Assembly (NCBI GenBank): GCA_017404985.1
Contig: JAFRBK010000016.1
Location: 1 to 64,000 of the forward strand
DNA from: Clostridia bacterium
GTDB taxonomy: Bacteria; Bacillota; Clostridia; Christensenellales; Aristaeellaceae
Direction: 5' to 3'
Length of the DNA stretch: 64,000 bases
The notes under the pieces are model-generated. The model was not told the DNA's origin, ran no database searches, and worked only from the letters and a program-made list of their open reading frames with translations. Of this stretch, positions 23,831 to 32,203 are shown in pieces (positions within the stretch are counted from its first letter, which is position 1; every line of letters begins with the position of its first letter). Both the position numbers and the translations under genes were made by a program.

Positions 23831-23864
23831 TTGACTTGCCTATTCAACGCATAGTAAAATAGGC
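23831..23864 (+). promoter_or_regulatory. Promoter and operator of the Rrf2 gene
   Basis: TTGACT (23831-23836) and TAAAAT (23855-23860) are 18 bp apart. The arms GCCTATT (23838-23844) and AATAGGC (23858-23864) form a palindrome over the spacer and -10 box, fitting autorepression by the encoded Rrf2 protein. Confidence 0.65.
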
Positions 23865-23887
23865 GTTGCTGGAAAGGGTGATGATGT

Positions 23888-24286
23888 ATGATATCGACTA
23901 AGGGAAGGTATGCGCTGCGGGTGATGATTGACCTGGCGGAACATTCTGACGGAAAAACCATCCCGCTGAAGGAGATTGCTGAGCGCCAGGCGATTTCCAA
24001 GAAGTATCTGGAGATCATCGTCAAGGATCTGGTCAACGGAAAAATGGTCATCGGTGTCAGCGGGAAAGGCGGTGGATACCGGCTGGCCCGGAAGCCGGAG
24101 GAATACTCCGTCGGCGAGATTGTTGAGCTGATGGAGGGCAGCCTGGCCACCGTCGCCTGCCTGGCGGACGGCGCCGTTCCCTGCCCGCGGGCGGACCTGT
24201 GTGAAACCCTGCCCCTGTGGCGGGAATACGATCAGCTGGTTCATGATTTTTTGTTCGGAAAGAAGCTCAGCGACCTGGTTCCGTAA
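23888..24286 (+). CDS. Rrf2-family regulator, IscR-like with three Cys
   Basis: A 132-residue winged-helix regulator: MISTKGRYALRVMIDLAEH, ISKKYLEIIVKDLVNG for the recognition helix and the wing GKGGGYRLAR. The C-terminal part has Cys-N7-Cys-N5-Cys (VACLADGAVPCPRADLC), like the ligands that hold a [2Fe-2S] cluster in IscR and RsrR. It therefore probably senses Fe-S status, redox or NO. The gene stands alone, upstream of the T-box gene; its targets are unknown apart from its own promoter palindrome. isc/suf genes are not in the window. Confidence 0.88.
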   Translation: MISTKGRYALRVMIDLAEHSDGKTIPLKEIAERQAISKKYLEIIVKDLVNGKMVIGVSGKGGGYRLARKPEEYSVGEIVELMEGSLATVACLADGAVPCPRADLCETLPLWREYDQLVHDFLFGKKLSDLVP

Positions 24287-24346
24287 TTTTTCCGTTTTTT
24301 TCCTGTTCTGCAGATGTGTTTTTCCCTTCTGCGGTGAAAAACAATC

Positions 24347-24375
24347 TTGACATTCGAAAAAACCCGTGTTACAAT
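24347..24375 (+). promoter_or_regulatory. Promoter of the T-box transcript
   Basis: TTGACA (24347-24352) and TACAAT (24370-24375) are 17 bp apart, close to consensus. Transcription should begin near 24382, at the 5' edge of the T-box element. Confidence 0.8.
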
Positions 24376-24381
24376 CCATGC

Positions 24382-24646
24382 AATTTCATAAACGGCTGTG
24401 ATGAAGGCGGAACAGCGGGAGGTCCCACAGAGAGCCGGGATTGGTGGAAACCGGCGGGCTGAAGCTTCATCCCATCGCTTCTGAGCCGGAGATCCGAAAG
24501 GCAACGGTGCTGAGTAGATGTCTCCCGTGATTGCTGCGTGAATGCATAGGGCTTGTCAGAGCCTGAAGGGGTGTGCAGGGCACACAATTTGAGTGGTACC
24601 GCGAGTCATGACGACCCGTCTCAAAGCGAGGCGGGCCGTTTTTTTG
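24382..24646 (+). promoter_or_regulatory. T-box riboswitch before the acyl-CoA synthetase gene
   Basis: All T-box parts can be seen. Stem I has the distal AGAGAG bulge (24430-24435) and the GGTG loop (24443-24446). Stem III is GTGTGC-AGG-GCACAC near 24571-24586. The T-box sequence GAGTGGTACCGCG is at 24591-24603. The competing terminator follows. UGGU in the T-box bulge would pair with a tRNA ending in ACCA, so the discriminator base is A. The specifier codon could not be fixed by hand: GCU (Ala) follows the usual GAA at 24461-24463, and UUC (Phe) is one base further on. Uncharged tRNA should prevent termination and turn the gene on. Confidence 0.92.
24615..24645 (+). terminator. Regulated terminator of the T-box
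   Basis: CCCGTCTC (24615-24622) and GAGGCGGG (24628-24635) make an 8-bp stem followed by seven T (24639-24645), just before the ribosome site of the gene at 24667. Confidence 0.9.
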
Positions 24647-24666
24647 TGAAAGAAAGGAGCGAACCA

Positions 24667-26949
24667 ATGAATACGCAAACCGATCTCAGCCAGCTGAAAG
24701 CCGTTGCCTCCCGTATCCGGGAAATGCGGGAAATCATGGGCTGGACCGCAGAGGAAATGGCCGAAAAAACGGACGTGTCCCTCGAAGAGTACGAACAGTA
24801 TGAAGCCGGCAGGGCGGATATGCCGTTCACCTTTATCTATAAATCCGCCCAGGCCTTCAACATGGAGCTGACCGAGCTGCTGGAAGGCCATAACGCCTTC
24901 CTGTCCTCCTATACGGTCACCCGCCGCGGCAAGGGCGAATCCACCGCCCGGGAGGAAGGCATCGCCATCTCCAACCTAGCGCCCAAGTTCAAGGATAAAA
25001 TCGCGGAGCCCTACTGGGTCCGGTATGAATACTCCGAAGCCCAGCAGTCGGAGCCGATCCACCTGACCACCCATCAGGGCCAGGAATTCGACATCGTGCT
25101 GCAGGGCAGCCTGAAGGTGCAGGTCGGCGACCACACCGAAGTCCTGCACGAGGGCGACAGCATCTACTACAACTCTTCCCTTCCCCACGGCATGATCGCG
25201 GTGGACGGCCATGACTGCGTGTTCTGCGCCGTCGTGCTTCCCGGCGACAAGGCCCGCCGAGAGGAAGAAGCGCCCGCCTATGTCTGGTCGGACCTGCCCA
25301 AGGACCGGGCCGATGAGCCGTTGGTGGCATCCAAATTCATCGACGCGGTGGAGGATGACCAGGGCCGGCTGACCGCGATTCACTTCCCGAACGCGGAAAC
25401 CTTCAATTTCGGCTTCGATATCGTGGATGAAATCGCGCGGAAATATCCGGACAAGCTGGCCATGCTCTATGTGGACCGCAATCACCAGGAGCGCCGTTTC
25501 ACCTTCAAGGATATCAAGGACGCCTCCAACCAGTGCGCCAATTATTTCACTTCCCTGGGCATCCGGCGCGGGGACCGGGTCATGCTCGTGCTGAAACGCC
25601 ATTACCAGTTCTGGTTCTCCATGGTCGCGCTGCACAAGCTGGGGGCCATCGCCATTCCCGCCACCAACCAACTGAAGGAGCACGACTTTGAATACCGCTT
25701 CAACGCCGCCGGCGTCAGCGCGCTGATCTGCACGGCCGACGGGGATACAGCGGAGATCGCCGAGCGCGCCGCGGCCAAATGCCCCAGCGTCAAAACCCTG
25801 ATCATGGTCAACGGCGTCCGGGAAGGCTGGCATGACTTCAATGCGGAATACCCGCTCTTTACCCGCCGCTATCACCGCGCGCCGGACGCTTCCTGCGGCA
25901 ATGACGTTGCCCTCATGTTCTTCACCTCCGGCACCACCGGCAACCCCAAAATGGCGGCCCACAAGCACACCTACGCGCTGGGCCACTATGTGACCGCCAA
26001 ATACTGGCACTGCTGCGAGCGGGACGGCCTGCACCTGACCATCTCCGATACCGGCTGGGGCAAATCCCTCTGGGGCAAGCTCTACGGCCAGTGGCTCTGC
26101 GAAGGCGCCGTCTTCGTCTATGACTTCGACAAGTTCGACGCGGCGGACATCCTGCCGATGTTCAGGGAGTACAACATCACCACCTTCTGCGCCCCGCCGA
26201 CCATGCTGCGGATGTTCATCAAGGTGGACCTGGAGAACTATGACCTGTCCTCCATCCACCATATGACCACCGCCGGCGAAGCCCTGAATCCGGAAGTCTT
26301 CCGCCAGTTCGAAAAGGCTACGGGCCTGTCCATCATGGAAGGCTTCGGCCAGACGGAAACCACGCTGACCATCGGCAACCTGTACGGCACCGTGCCGAAA
26401 ATCGGCTCCATGGGTAAAGCCAGCCCCCAGTACGATGTGGATATCGTGGACCCGGACGGCAATCCCGTTCCCAACGGCGAAGTCGGCGAAATCGTGATCC
26501 ATACGGACAAGGAAACGCCCTGCGGCCTCTTCCGCGAATACTACCTGGACGGGGAAAAGACCTCGGAAGCCTGGCACGACGGCCTCTACCACACCGGGGA
26601 CACGGCCTGGCGGGATGAGGACGGCTATTTCTGGTATGTCAGCCGGATCGACGATGTCATCAAGTCCTCCGGATACCGGATCGGGCCCTTCGAGATCGAA
26701 AGCGTCATTATGGAGCTTCCCTATGTGCTGGAATGCGGCGTTTCCGCCGAGCCGGACGAGGTTCGCGGCCAGATCGTGAAGGCCTCCATCGTCCTCACCA
26801 AGGGGACCGAAGGTACGGAGGAGCTGAAAAAGGAAATTCAGCAGTATGTCAAATCCCATACCGCGCCCTATAAGTATCCCCGGAAGATCGTCTTCCGCGA
26901 TGAGCTTCCCAAAACCATTTCCGGCAAAATTCAGCGGAATCTGCTCTGA
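24667..26949 (+). CDS. HTH-cupin-acyl-CoA synthetase (AMP-forming)
   Basis: A 760-residue protein with three parts: an XRE-type helix-turn-helix (about 10-68), a cupin sensor domain (about 110-200; HQGQEFDIVLQGSLKVQVG and the PHGM segment) and an acyl-CoA synthetase domain (about 235-760). The adenylation motifs are FFTSGTTGNPK, the EGFGQTE motif, YHTGD and the C-terminal catalytic Lys in PKTISGKIQRN. It would make acyl-AMP and then acyl-CoA from a carboxylic acid; the HTH-cupin part may bind the same ligand. AAAGGAG precedes 24667. Control by a T-box means it is made when an amino acid is short, suggesting that the acid is a precursor of that amino acid, for example a branched-chain or aryl acid. 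Confidence 0.87.
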   Translation: MNTQTDLSQLKAVASRIREMREIMGWTAEEMAEKTDVSLEEYEQYEAGRADMPFTFIYKSAQAFNMELTELLEGHNAFLSSYTVTRRGKGESTAREEGIAISNLAPKFKDKIAEPYWVRYEYSEAQQSEPIHLTTHQGQEFDIVLQGSLKVQVGDHTEVLHEGDSIYYNSSLPHGMIAVDGHDCVFCAVVLPGDKARREEEAPAYVWSDLPKDRADEPLVASKFIDAVEDDQGRLTAIHFPNAETFNFGFDIVDEIARKYPDKLAMLYVDRNHQERRFTFKDIKDASNQCANYFTSLGIRRGDRVMLVLKRHYQFWFSMVALHKLGAIAIPATNQLKEHDFEYRFNAAGVSALICTADGDTAEIAERAAAKCPSVKTLIMVNGVREGWHDFNAEYPLFTRRYHRAPDASCGNDVALMFFTSGTTGNPKMAAHKHTYALGHYVTAKYWHCCERDGLHLTISDTGWGKSLWGKLYGQWLCEGAVFVYDFDKFDAADILPMFREYNITTFCAPPTMLRMFIKVDLENYDLSSIHHMTTAGEALNPEVFRQFEKATGLSIMEGFGQTETTLTIGNLYGTVPKIGSMGKASPQYDVDIVDPDGNPVPNGEVGEIVIHTDKETPCGLFREYYLDGEKTSEAWHDGLYHTGDTAWRDEDGYFWYVSRIDDVIKSSGYRIGPFEIESVIMELPYVLECGVSAEPDEVRGQIVKASIVLTKGTEGTEELKKEIQQYVKSHTAPYKYPRKIVFRDELPKTISGKIQRNLL

Positions 26950-26971
26950 TTGGACCGAAAACAAATTCCCT

Positions 26972-27018
26972 ATGGCACGAACCCCCTTTATCCTGTATAA
27001 TGCAAGGTAAAGGGGGTT
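26972..27018 (+). promoter_or_regulatory. Promoter and overlapping inverted repeat of the rhamnose operon
   Basis: TATAAT lies at 26996-27001 with ATGGCA 18 bp upstream. An 11-bp inverted repeat, AACCCCCTTTA (26980-26990) and TAAAGGGGGTT (27008-27018), embraces the -10 box, and its right arm is the ribosome site of rhaB. It may be an operator or an RNA hairpin that hides the ribosome site. Confidence 0.6.
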
Positions 27019-27024
27019 TTCATC

Positions 27025-28293
27025 ATGCAATACTGCCTCGCGATTGACATCGGCGCCTCCTCCGGCCGGCACATTGTCGGATGGATGGAGGGCGGCGAAA
27101 TACGAACCCGGGAAGTCTACCGTTTTCCCAACGGCGTCACGGAAACCGGCGGCCATCTGACCTGGGATGTCGCCGCGCTGGAATCCCATGTCCGCACCGG
27201 AATTGATGCGGCCCTGAAGGAATACCCGCGGATTCAGAGCCTGTCCGTGGATACCTGGGGCGTGGATTATGTCCTGATGAAAGGGGATGAACCGGTTCTT
27301 CCCTGCTATGCGTACCGGGACGGCCGCACCGAAGCGTCCATCCCGGTGGTGCACGAAAAGATCCCGTTCTCCCGGCTCTACCGGCACACCGGCATCCAGT
27401 TCGAGCCCTTCAACACGATTTACCAGCTGGCGGCTGATCAGCTCGCCGGCCGGCTGGACGGGGTCACAGACTTCCTCCTGATGCCGGAATACCTGATGTA
27501 CCGGCTTTGCGGCGCCAAAAGCCATGAATACACCAACGCCACCACCGGCGGCATGGTCAGCGCGGAAACCGGGGAATACGATCCGGAAATCATTCAGGCC
27601 CTCGGTCTGCCGGAACATCTTTTCCGGCCGCTGCAGCAGCCCGGGACCGTGCTCGGGGAATATAAGGGCATTCAGGTCATGCTCTGCGCGACCCATGATA
27701 CCGGCAGCGCTGTGGAGGGCATTCCCATGGAGGGAAACGAGCCCTATATTTCCTCCGGCACCTGGTCGCTGCTGGGCGTGAAGACGGAAAAGCCCATCAC
27801 TGATGAAGCCAGCGAACAGGCCAATTGGTCCAATGAGGGCGGCGTCGGGTACAACCGCTACCAGAAAAATATCATGGGCATGTGGATCGTCAACAACCTG
27901 CGGAAGGAGCTCTGCCCCGATGCGGACTGGGGCACGATCCTCGCCGGGGCGGAAGCCAGCGGCTTTGAAGAAACGGTGGATGCCAACGCCCCGTGCTTCC
28001 TGGCGCCGAAGAGCATGAAGGAAGCCTTTGACCGGGTGCTGGAATCAAAACCCCAACAGCCGGCCGACTATTTCCGCTGCGCCTACCGGAGCCTTGCGCT
28101 GAGCTACCGGGACGCGCTTCAGGAGCTGCAGCGCAATACCGGCAGGCGCTTTCACCGGCTGTATATCGTCGGCGGCGGCGCGAAGAATGCCTTCCTGAAC
28201 GGCCTGACCGAACAAACCGCCGGCATTCAGGTCACCGCATTGCCGATTGAGGCCACCGCCCTCGGCAATCTGAAAATACAACTGTCCCATTGA
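27025..28293 (+). CDS. rhaB: Rhamnulokinase RhaB
   Basis: A 422-residue FGGY-type sugar kinase that phosphorylates L-rhamnulose at C1. DIGASSGR at the N-terminus is the phosphate-1 motif, VDTWGVDY and HDTGSAV are typical of rhamnulokinases, and the adenosine motif VGGGAKNAF lies near the end. It is shorter than the E. coli enzyme (489) but both ends are intact. It is the first gene of rhaB-rhaA-rhaD; 20 bp separate it from rhaA. No rhamnose transporter or regulator is in the window. Confidence 0.95.
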   Translation: MQYCLAIDIGASSGRHIVGWMEGGEIRTREVYRFPNGVTETGGHLTWDVAALESHVRTGIDAALKEYPRIQSLSVDTWGVDYVLMKGDEPVLPCYAYRDGRTEASIPVVHEKIPFSRLYRHTGIQFEPFNTIYQLAADQLAGRLDGVTDFLLMPEYLMYRLCGAKSHEYTNATTGGMVSAETGEYDPEIIQALGLPEHLFRPLQQPGTVLGEYKGIQVMLCATHDTGSAVEGIPMEGNEPYISSGTWSLLGVKTEKPITDEASEQANWSNEGGVGYNRYQKNIMGMWIVNNLRKELCPDADWGTILAGAEASGFEETVDANAPCFLAPKSMKEAFDRVLESKPQQPADYFRCAYRSLALSYRDALQELQRNTGRRFHRLYIVGGGAKNAFLNGLTEQTAGIQVTALPIEATALGNLKIQLSH

Positions 28294-28313
28294 ATGAATA
28301 AAGGAGTGGAAAA

Positions 28314-29570
28314 ATGAGTTACGAAGAAGCAAAAAAACGGTATGCAGCCCTGGGAATCGACGCGGATGCGGCCATCCGGACCCTGAAGGAGGTTCCCGTC
28401 TCCCTCCACTGCTGGCAGGGGGATGACGTCCGCGGGTTTGACACGGATCCTTCCAAGCCCCTGACCGGGGGCATCCAGACCACCGGCAATTATCCCGGCC
28501 GGGCCCGCAATCCGGAGGAGCTGATGGCGGACCTGGACGAGGTCATCCGCCTGGTTCCCGGCACGCCGAAGATGAACCTGCACGCCAGCTATGCCATCTT
28601 TGAAAACGGCGAATGGGCGGACCGGGACAAGCTGGAGCCGAAGCATTTTCAAAAATGGGTGGAATTTTGCAAGAAGCGCGGCCTGGGCTGCGATTTCAAC
28701 CCCACCTTCTTCTCCCATCCGAAGTGCGATCCCCTGACCCTGTCCTCCCCGGATGAAGCAACCCGGAAATTCTGGATTGACCACGGCAAAGCCTGCATCC
28801 GGATCAGCACGTACCTGGCGGAGGAGCTGGGCCAGCCCTGCGTTATGAATATCTGGACCGGCGACGGCTTCAAGGATATTCCCGGCGACCGGATGGGGCC
28901 CCGGGTCCGCTATCGGGAATCCATCGACGCGATCCTCTCCGAGCCCTATGATTTCAAAAAGGTGAAGCCCTGCATCGAAAGCAAGGTGTTCGGCATCGGC
29001 GTGGAAGCCTATACGGTGGGCAGCGCGGAATTCGCCCTCTCCTACGCCGCCATGAACATGGACAAGTGCATCCCGCTGATGGACAACGGCCATTACCATC
29101 CGACGGAAGTGGTCTCCGACAAGATTCCTGCCCTGTTGGCCTTCTTCCCGGAGATCGCGCTGCACGTAACCCGGCCGATCCGCTGGGACAGCGACCATGT
29201 GGTGCTCTTCGACGACGAGACGAAGGAAATCGCCCGGGAAATCGTCCGCTGCGGCGGGCTCAGGGGCCGGGTCAATCTTGCCCTGGATTATTTCGACGCG
29301 AGCATCAACCGGATCGCGGCCTGGGCCGTCGGCTTCCGGAATTTCCAGAAGGCCCTGCTCTTCGCCCTGCTCCAGCCCGCGGATGAGCTGAAAGCCCTCC
29401 AGGACGAAAGCCGTTTCACGGACCTGCTGGTCGCCCAGGAAGAGCTGAAGACCCTGCCCTTCGGGGAGGTTTGGGATGAATACTGCCGCTTCTGCGGAAA
29501 GCCGCTGGACGGCGAATGGTATCCTCAGGTGAAAGAATACGAACAGAAAGTGTTGGTGAACCGCAAATGA
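28314..29570 (+). CDS. rhaA: L-rhamnose isomerase RhaA
   Basis: A 418-residue enzyme that converts L-rhamnose to L-rhamnulose. Metal-site segments include ESKVFGIGVEAYTVGS, PLMDNGHYHPTE and RWDSDHVV, as in the RhaA family, and the length matches. AAAGGAG precedes the start. Its TGA overlaps the rhaD ATG in an ATGA junction. Confidence 0.97.
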   Translation: MSYEEAKKRYAALGIDADAAIRTLKEVPVSLHCWQGDDVRGFDTDPSKPLTGGIQTTGNYPGRARNPEELMADLDEVIRLVPGTPKMNLHASYAIFENGEWADRDKLEPKHFQKWVEFCKKRGLGCDFNPTFFSHPKCDPLTLSSPDEATRKFWIDHGKACIRISTYLAEELGQPCVMNIWTGDGFKDIPGDRMGPRVRYRESIDAILSEPYDFKKVKPCIESKVFGIGVEAYTVGSAEFALSYAAMNMDKCIPLMDNGHYHPTEVVSDKIPALLAFFPEIALHVTRPIRWDSDHVVLFDDETKEIAREIVRCGGLRGRVNLALDYFDASINRIAAWAVGFRNFQKALLFALLQPADELKALQDESRFTDLLVAQEELKTLPFGEVWDEYCRFCGKPLDGEWYPQVKEYEQKVLVNRK

Positions 29571-30379
29571 AAAGCATTCTGGAAGCCCCGTTTATGGTGG
29601 AAATGATCCGCACCCTGACCAACATGTACGGCCATGGCTGGGACGAGCGGAACGGCGGCAACGTCTCCCTGATGCTGGATGAAGCCGAAGTGAAGGAATA
29701 CCCGGACCTGAATGCCGTCATCCGCACAATTCCGACCGGGTTCACCGCCCCGGAGCTGGAAGGCAGGCTCTTCCTGGTCACCGGCACCGGCAAGTATTTC
29801 AAAAACGTGCAGTATGCCCCGGACGTCAACCTGGGCATCGTGCGCCTGAAGGACCAGGGCCGCCAGGCGGACCTTTTGTGGGGATTTACCGACGGCGGCC
29901 AGTTCACCAGCGAATTCCCGGCGCATATGATGAGCCATGTGGCCCGGCTGAAGGTCAACCCGGAGAATCGGGTCATCATGCACTGCCATCCCGCCAACCT
30001 GCTGGCCATGACCTATGTCCATGACCTGGACGAGCGGGCCTTCACCCGCACCCTGTGGCAGATGTGCACCGAGTGCATCGTCGTCTTCCCCGAAGGCGTC
30101 AATGTGCTGCCCTGGATGCTCTGCGGCACCAATGAAATCGGCGAGGCGACGGCAGAAAAAATGCTGACCGCCAGACTGGTGGTCTGGGGCCAGCACGGAA
30201 TCTACGGCGCGGGCAAGGATCTGGACGAAACCTTCGGCCTGATCGAAACTGCGGAAAAGGGCGCGGAAATCTATATGAAAATTGCCCATCTTCCCCGCCT
30301 CAACACCATCACTGACGAGCAGATGCATCTGCTGGAAGGCCGTTTCGGCATCAAGGCCCGGGAGGGGTATTTAGACTGA
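29567..30379 (+). CDS. rhaD: Rhamnulose-1-phosphate aldolase RhaD
   Basis: A 270-residue class II aldolase that splits L-rhamnulose 1-phosphate to dihydroxyacetone phosphate and L-lactaldehyde. The zinc ligands lie in HCHPAN and in WGQHGIYG; RNGGNVS near the N-terminus binds phosphate. The start at 29567 overlaps the rhaA stop by 4 bp, implying translational coupling. The 3' end overlaps the convergent GIY-YIG gene by 9 bp. The lactaldehyde product needs a reductase or dehydrogenase, none of which is in this operon. Confidence 0.96.
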   Translation: MKSILEAPFMVEMIRTLTNMYGHGWDERNGGNVSLMLDEAEVKEYPDLNAVIRTIPTGFTAPELEGRLFLVTGTGKYFKNVQYAPDVNLGIVRLKDQGRQADLLWGFTDGGQFTSEFPAHMMSHVARLKVNPENRVIMHCHPANLLAMTYVHDLDERAFTRTLWQMCTECIVVFPEGVNVLPWMLCGTNEIGEATAEKMLTARLVVWGQHGIYGAGKDLDETFGLIETAEKGAEIYMKIAHLPRLNTITDEQMHLLEGRFGIKAREGYLD

Positions 30380-30685
30380 ATCAACGCCGGAACCCGAATC
30401 TGGGACAGAACCTGAATCCGGGCCGGCTTCAGCGTCCGGGCGGATCAGCTTTTCCTTTTCCGCCCGGCTCATTCGTTTGATATGCCATTCCCGGCTGAGC
30501 GCATCATGCCGGTCCTCAAAAAATTCCTGATAAACCATTTCAACCGGGAGCCGGGGACGCGTATACTTCGCGCCCCGGCCCCGGTTATGTGTTTTCAGCC
30601 TGGCTTCCGGATCCGTCGTCCACCCGCAGTACAAGCTGCCGTCCGCGCATCGAAGCAGATACACACAGTTCCTTTTTTCCGCCAT
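30371..30685 (-). CDS. GIY-YIG domain endonuclease-like protein
   Basis: A 104-residue protein with a GIY-YIG fold: the VYLLRC strand and the YCGWT strand replace GIY and YIG, and R, H and E residues of the family follow (ARLKTHNRGRGAKYTR, EWHIKRMSR). These small UPF0213-type proteins are common in bacteria and have no settled function. The last 20 residues are a Gly/Ser/Pro/Asp repeat. It is 5 bp downstream of a small-protein gene and likely cotranscribed with it. Confidence 0.85.
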   Translation of the reverse strand: MAEKRNCVYLLRCADGSLYCGWTTDPEARLKTHNRGRGAKYTRPRLPVEMVYQEFFEDRHDALSREWHIKRMSRAEKEKLIRPDAEAGPDSGSVPDSGSGVDSV

Positions 30686-30690
30686 CGTCC

Positions 30691-30888
30691 TTACCGCAGC
30701 TTCAGCTTCTCTGCCTTTTTCTCCTGGTCAGCCTTCTCCGGCCTTCCGGCAGCCGCAACGGTTTCCAGTTCATCCAGATTCAGTTCCCGGACAGTATAGC
30801 GCGCATGCACCCCATGGATCACCTGCTCCAGTGCTCTATTTCCTTCAAACCGCTGAAAATCAAACAGCTTTCCTAACATCTTCTCCAT
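30691..30888 (-). CDS. Small protein, family member A (ELNLDELE-VAAAG)
   Basis: A 65-residue protein of unknown function, paralogous to the one at 38057-38245. Shared features: LFDFQRFE near the N-terminus, VI.GVHARY in the middle, then RELNLDELETVAAAG. The last motif resembles the ELSLDELxxVxGG cleavage site of double-glycine leader peptides, with AG in place of GG. What follows it is a short, highly charged tail (RPEKADQEKK...). No C39 peptidase transporter is in the window. The ATG has AAAGGAG upstream. It could be a leader-type secreted peptide or a small regulatory protein. Confidence 0.7.
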   Translation of the reverse strand: MEKMLGKLFDFQRFEGNRALEQVIHGVHARYTVRELNLDELETVAAAGRPEKADQEKKAEKLKLR

Positions 30889-30985
30889 CGTCCCAAGCTC
30901 CTTTCATGTCGTCATGCACTTATTGATACGCACAATGCGTCCATAATGGCAGCGGAAAGAAAAAAGAATTTTTCCTGCACAGCTC

Positions 30986-31015
30986 TTGTTCCCGAAAGGG
31001 GCGGAATGATACAAT
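30986..31015 (+). promoter_or_regulatory. Promoter of pheA
   Basis: TTGTTC (30986-30991) and TACAAT (31010-31015) are 18 bp apart, about 33 bp before the start codon at 31048. No T-box or attenuator is evident in the short leader. Confidence 0.55.
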
Positions 31016-31047
31016 ATGCCGTACAAACACATGAGGATGTGACACAG

Positions 31048-32190
31048 ATGGACCTTCAGGAACTGCGGGAGCAAATCAACGAAATCGACCGGGAGCTGGT
31101 GGACCTGTACCTGCGGCGGATGGATACTGCGCGGGCCATCGGAGCTTGGAAACGGGAAAATGGAAAACAGGTCTACGATCCTGCCAGGGAGCGCCAGCTT
31201 CTGGACCGGGTGGCGGAACAGGCGGGAGAGGAAAACGAGACCGGCGTGCGCGCGCTGTTCAGCTTCCTGATGTCCCAGAGCCGGACCCGGCAGCTGCTGG
31301 ACGAAAAGCAACAGAGCGCTGTCGGGGAAACGATCCGGCAGTCCCTGGCACGAACCCCGCAGCTGTTCCCCGAAAAGGCCGCTGTCGCCTGCCAGGGTAC
31401 GGATGGCGCTTATTCCCAGCAGGCCTGCGAACGCATCTTCCGCCATCCGGAGATCACCTATTTTAAAACCTTCTCCGATGTATTTGAAGCCATTGAAAGC
31501 AGCCGCTGCCGATACGGCATCCTTCCGATAGAAAACAGCCTGGCCGGCTCCGTCAACAGCGTCTATGACCTGATGGCGCAGCATCGGTTTCATATTGTGC
31601 GGTCCGCCCGGATCAAGATCGACCATACGCTGCTGGCCCTTCCGGGTACCCGGGAAGAGGACATCCGGGAAGTCTGGTCCCACGAGCAGGCCATCCACCA
31701 GTGTTCCAACTACCTTTCACGGCACCAGGAATGGCAGGTAAATGCATGCACCAATACAGCTGCCGCGGCCCGTATGGTGGCGGAAAGCGGGCGGAAAGAC
31801 GTCGCTGCCATTTCCTCCGTTCACTGCGCAGACCTCTACGGGCTGAAATGCGTGGATGCCGGTATCCAGAACAACAGTAACAACCATACCCGCTTCATCT
31901 GTATTTCCCGGGATGCGGAAATCTATCCCGGCGCGGATCGGACGTCTCTGATGCTGTCCCTGCCCAACCGCCCGGGCGAGCTGTACCGGATTCTGGGGCT
32001 GTTCAACGCGCAGGGCATCAACCTGACCAAACTGGAAAGCCGCCCCATGCCGGGGCGGGATTTCGAGTTTATGTTCTGTTTTGACCTGGAATCGTCCGTA
32101 TATTCCCCGTCTTTTTACCGCCTGATGGATACGCTGGAAGTCAGTGTGGAGGAATTTACCTGGCTGGGAAGCTATACCGAACTGGCATAA
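31048..32190 (+). CDS. pheA: Chorismate mutase / prephenate dehydratase (P-protein)
   Basis: A 380-residue bifunctional enzyme for phenylalanine synthesis. Residues 1-90 are an AroQ chorismate mutase (LREQINEIDRELVDLYLRR), about 108-285 are prephenate dehydratase with the catalytic TRF motif in NNHTRFICIS, and about 298-375 form an ACT domain with ESRPMPGRDFEF for feedback by Phe. It turns chorismate into prephenate and then phenylpyruvate. The start at 31048 is chosen because the mutase domain begins there and GAGG lies upstream. It stands alone in its direction, convergent with the transglutaminase-like gene. Confidence 0.95.
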   Translation: MDLQELREQINEIDRELVDLYLRRMDTARAIGAWKRENGKQVYDPARERQLLDRVAEQAGEENETGVRALFSFLMSQSRTRQLLDEKQQSAVGETIRQSLARTPQLFPEKAAVACQGTDGAYSQQACERIFRHPEITYFKTFSDVFEAIESSRCRYGILPIENSLAGSVNSVYDLMAQHRFHIVRSARIKIDHTLLALPGTREEDIREVWSHEQAIHQCSNYLSRHQEWQVNACTNTAAAARMVAESGRKDVAAISSVHCADLYGLKCVDAGIQNNSNNHTRFICISRDAEIYPGADRTSLMLSLPNRPGELYRILGLFNAQGINLTKLESRPMPGRDFEFMFCFDLESSVYSPSFYRLMDTLEVSVEEFTWLGSYTELA

Positions 32191-32203
32191 ATACAGAAAG
32201 CTT

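Noticed and set aside
24382-24646. Assigning the T-box to Phe or Ala with confidence
   Set aside because: Stem I has more than one plausible pairing (for example 24400-24406 with 24465-24471, or with 24478-24481), so the specifier loop was left open.
24976-27696. Very long minus-strand frame opposite the acyl-CoA synthetase and rhaB
   Set aside because: It lies antisense to two well-supported genes, matches no protein family and comes from the third-position GC bias of the real genes.
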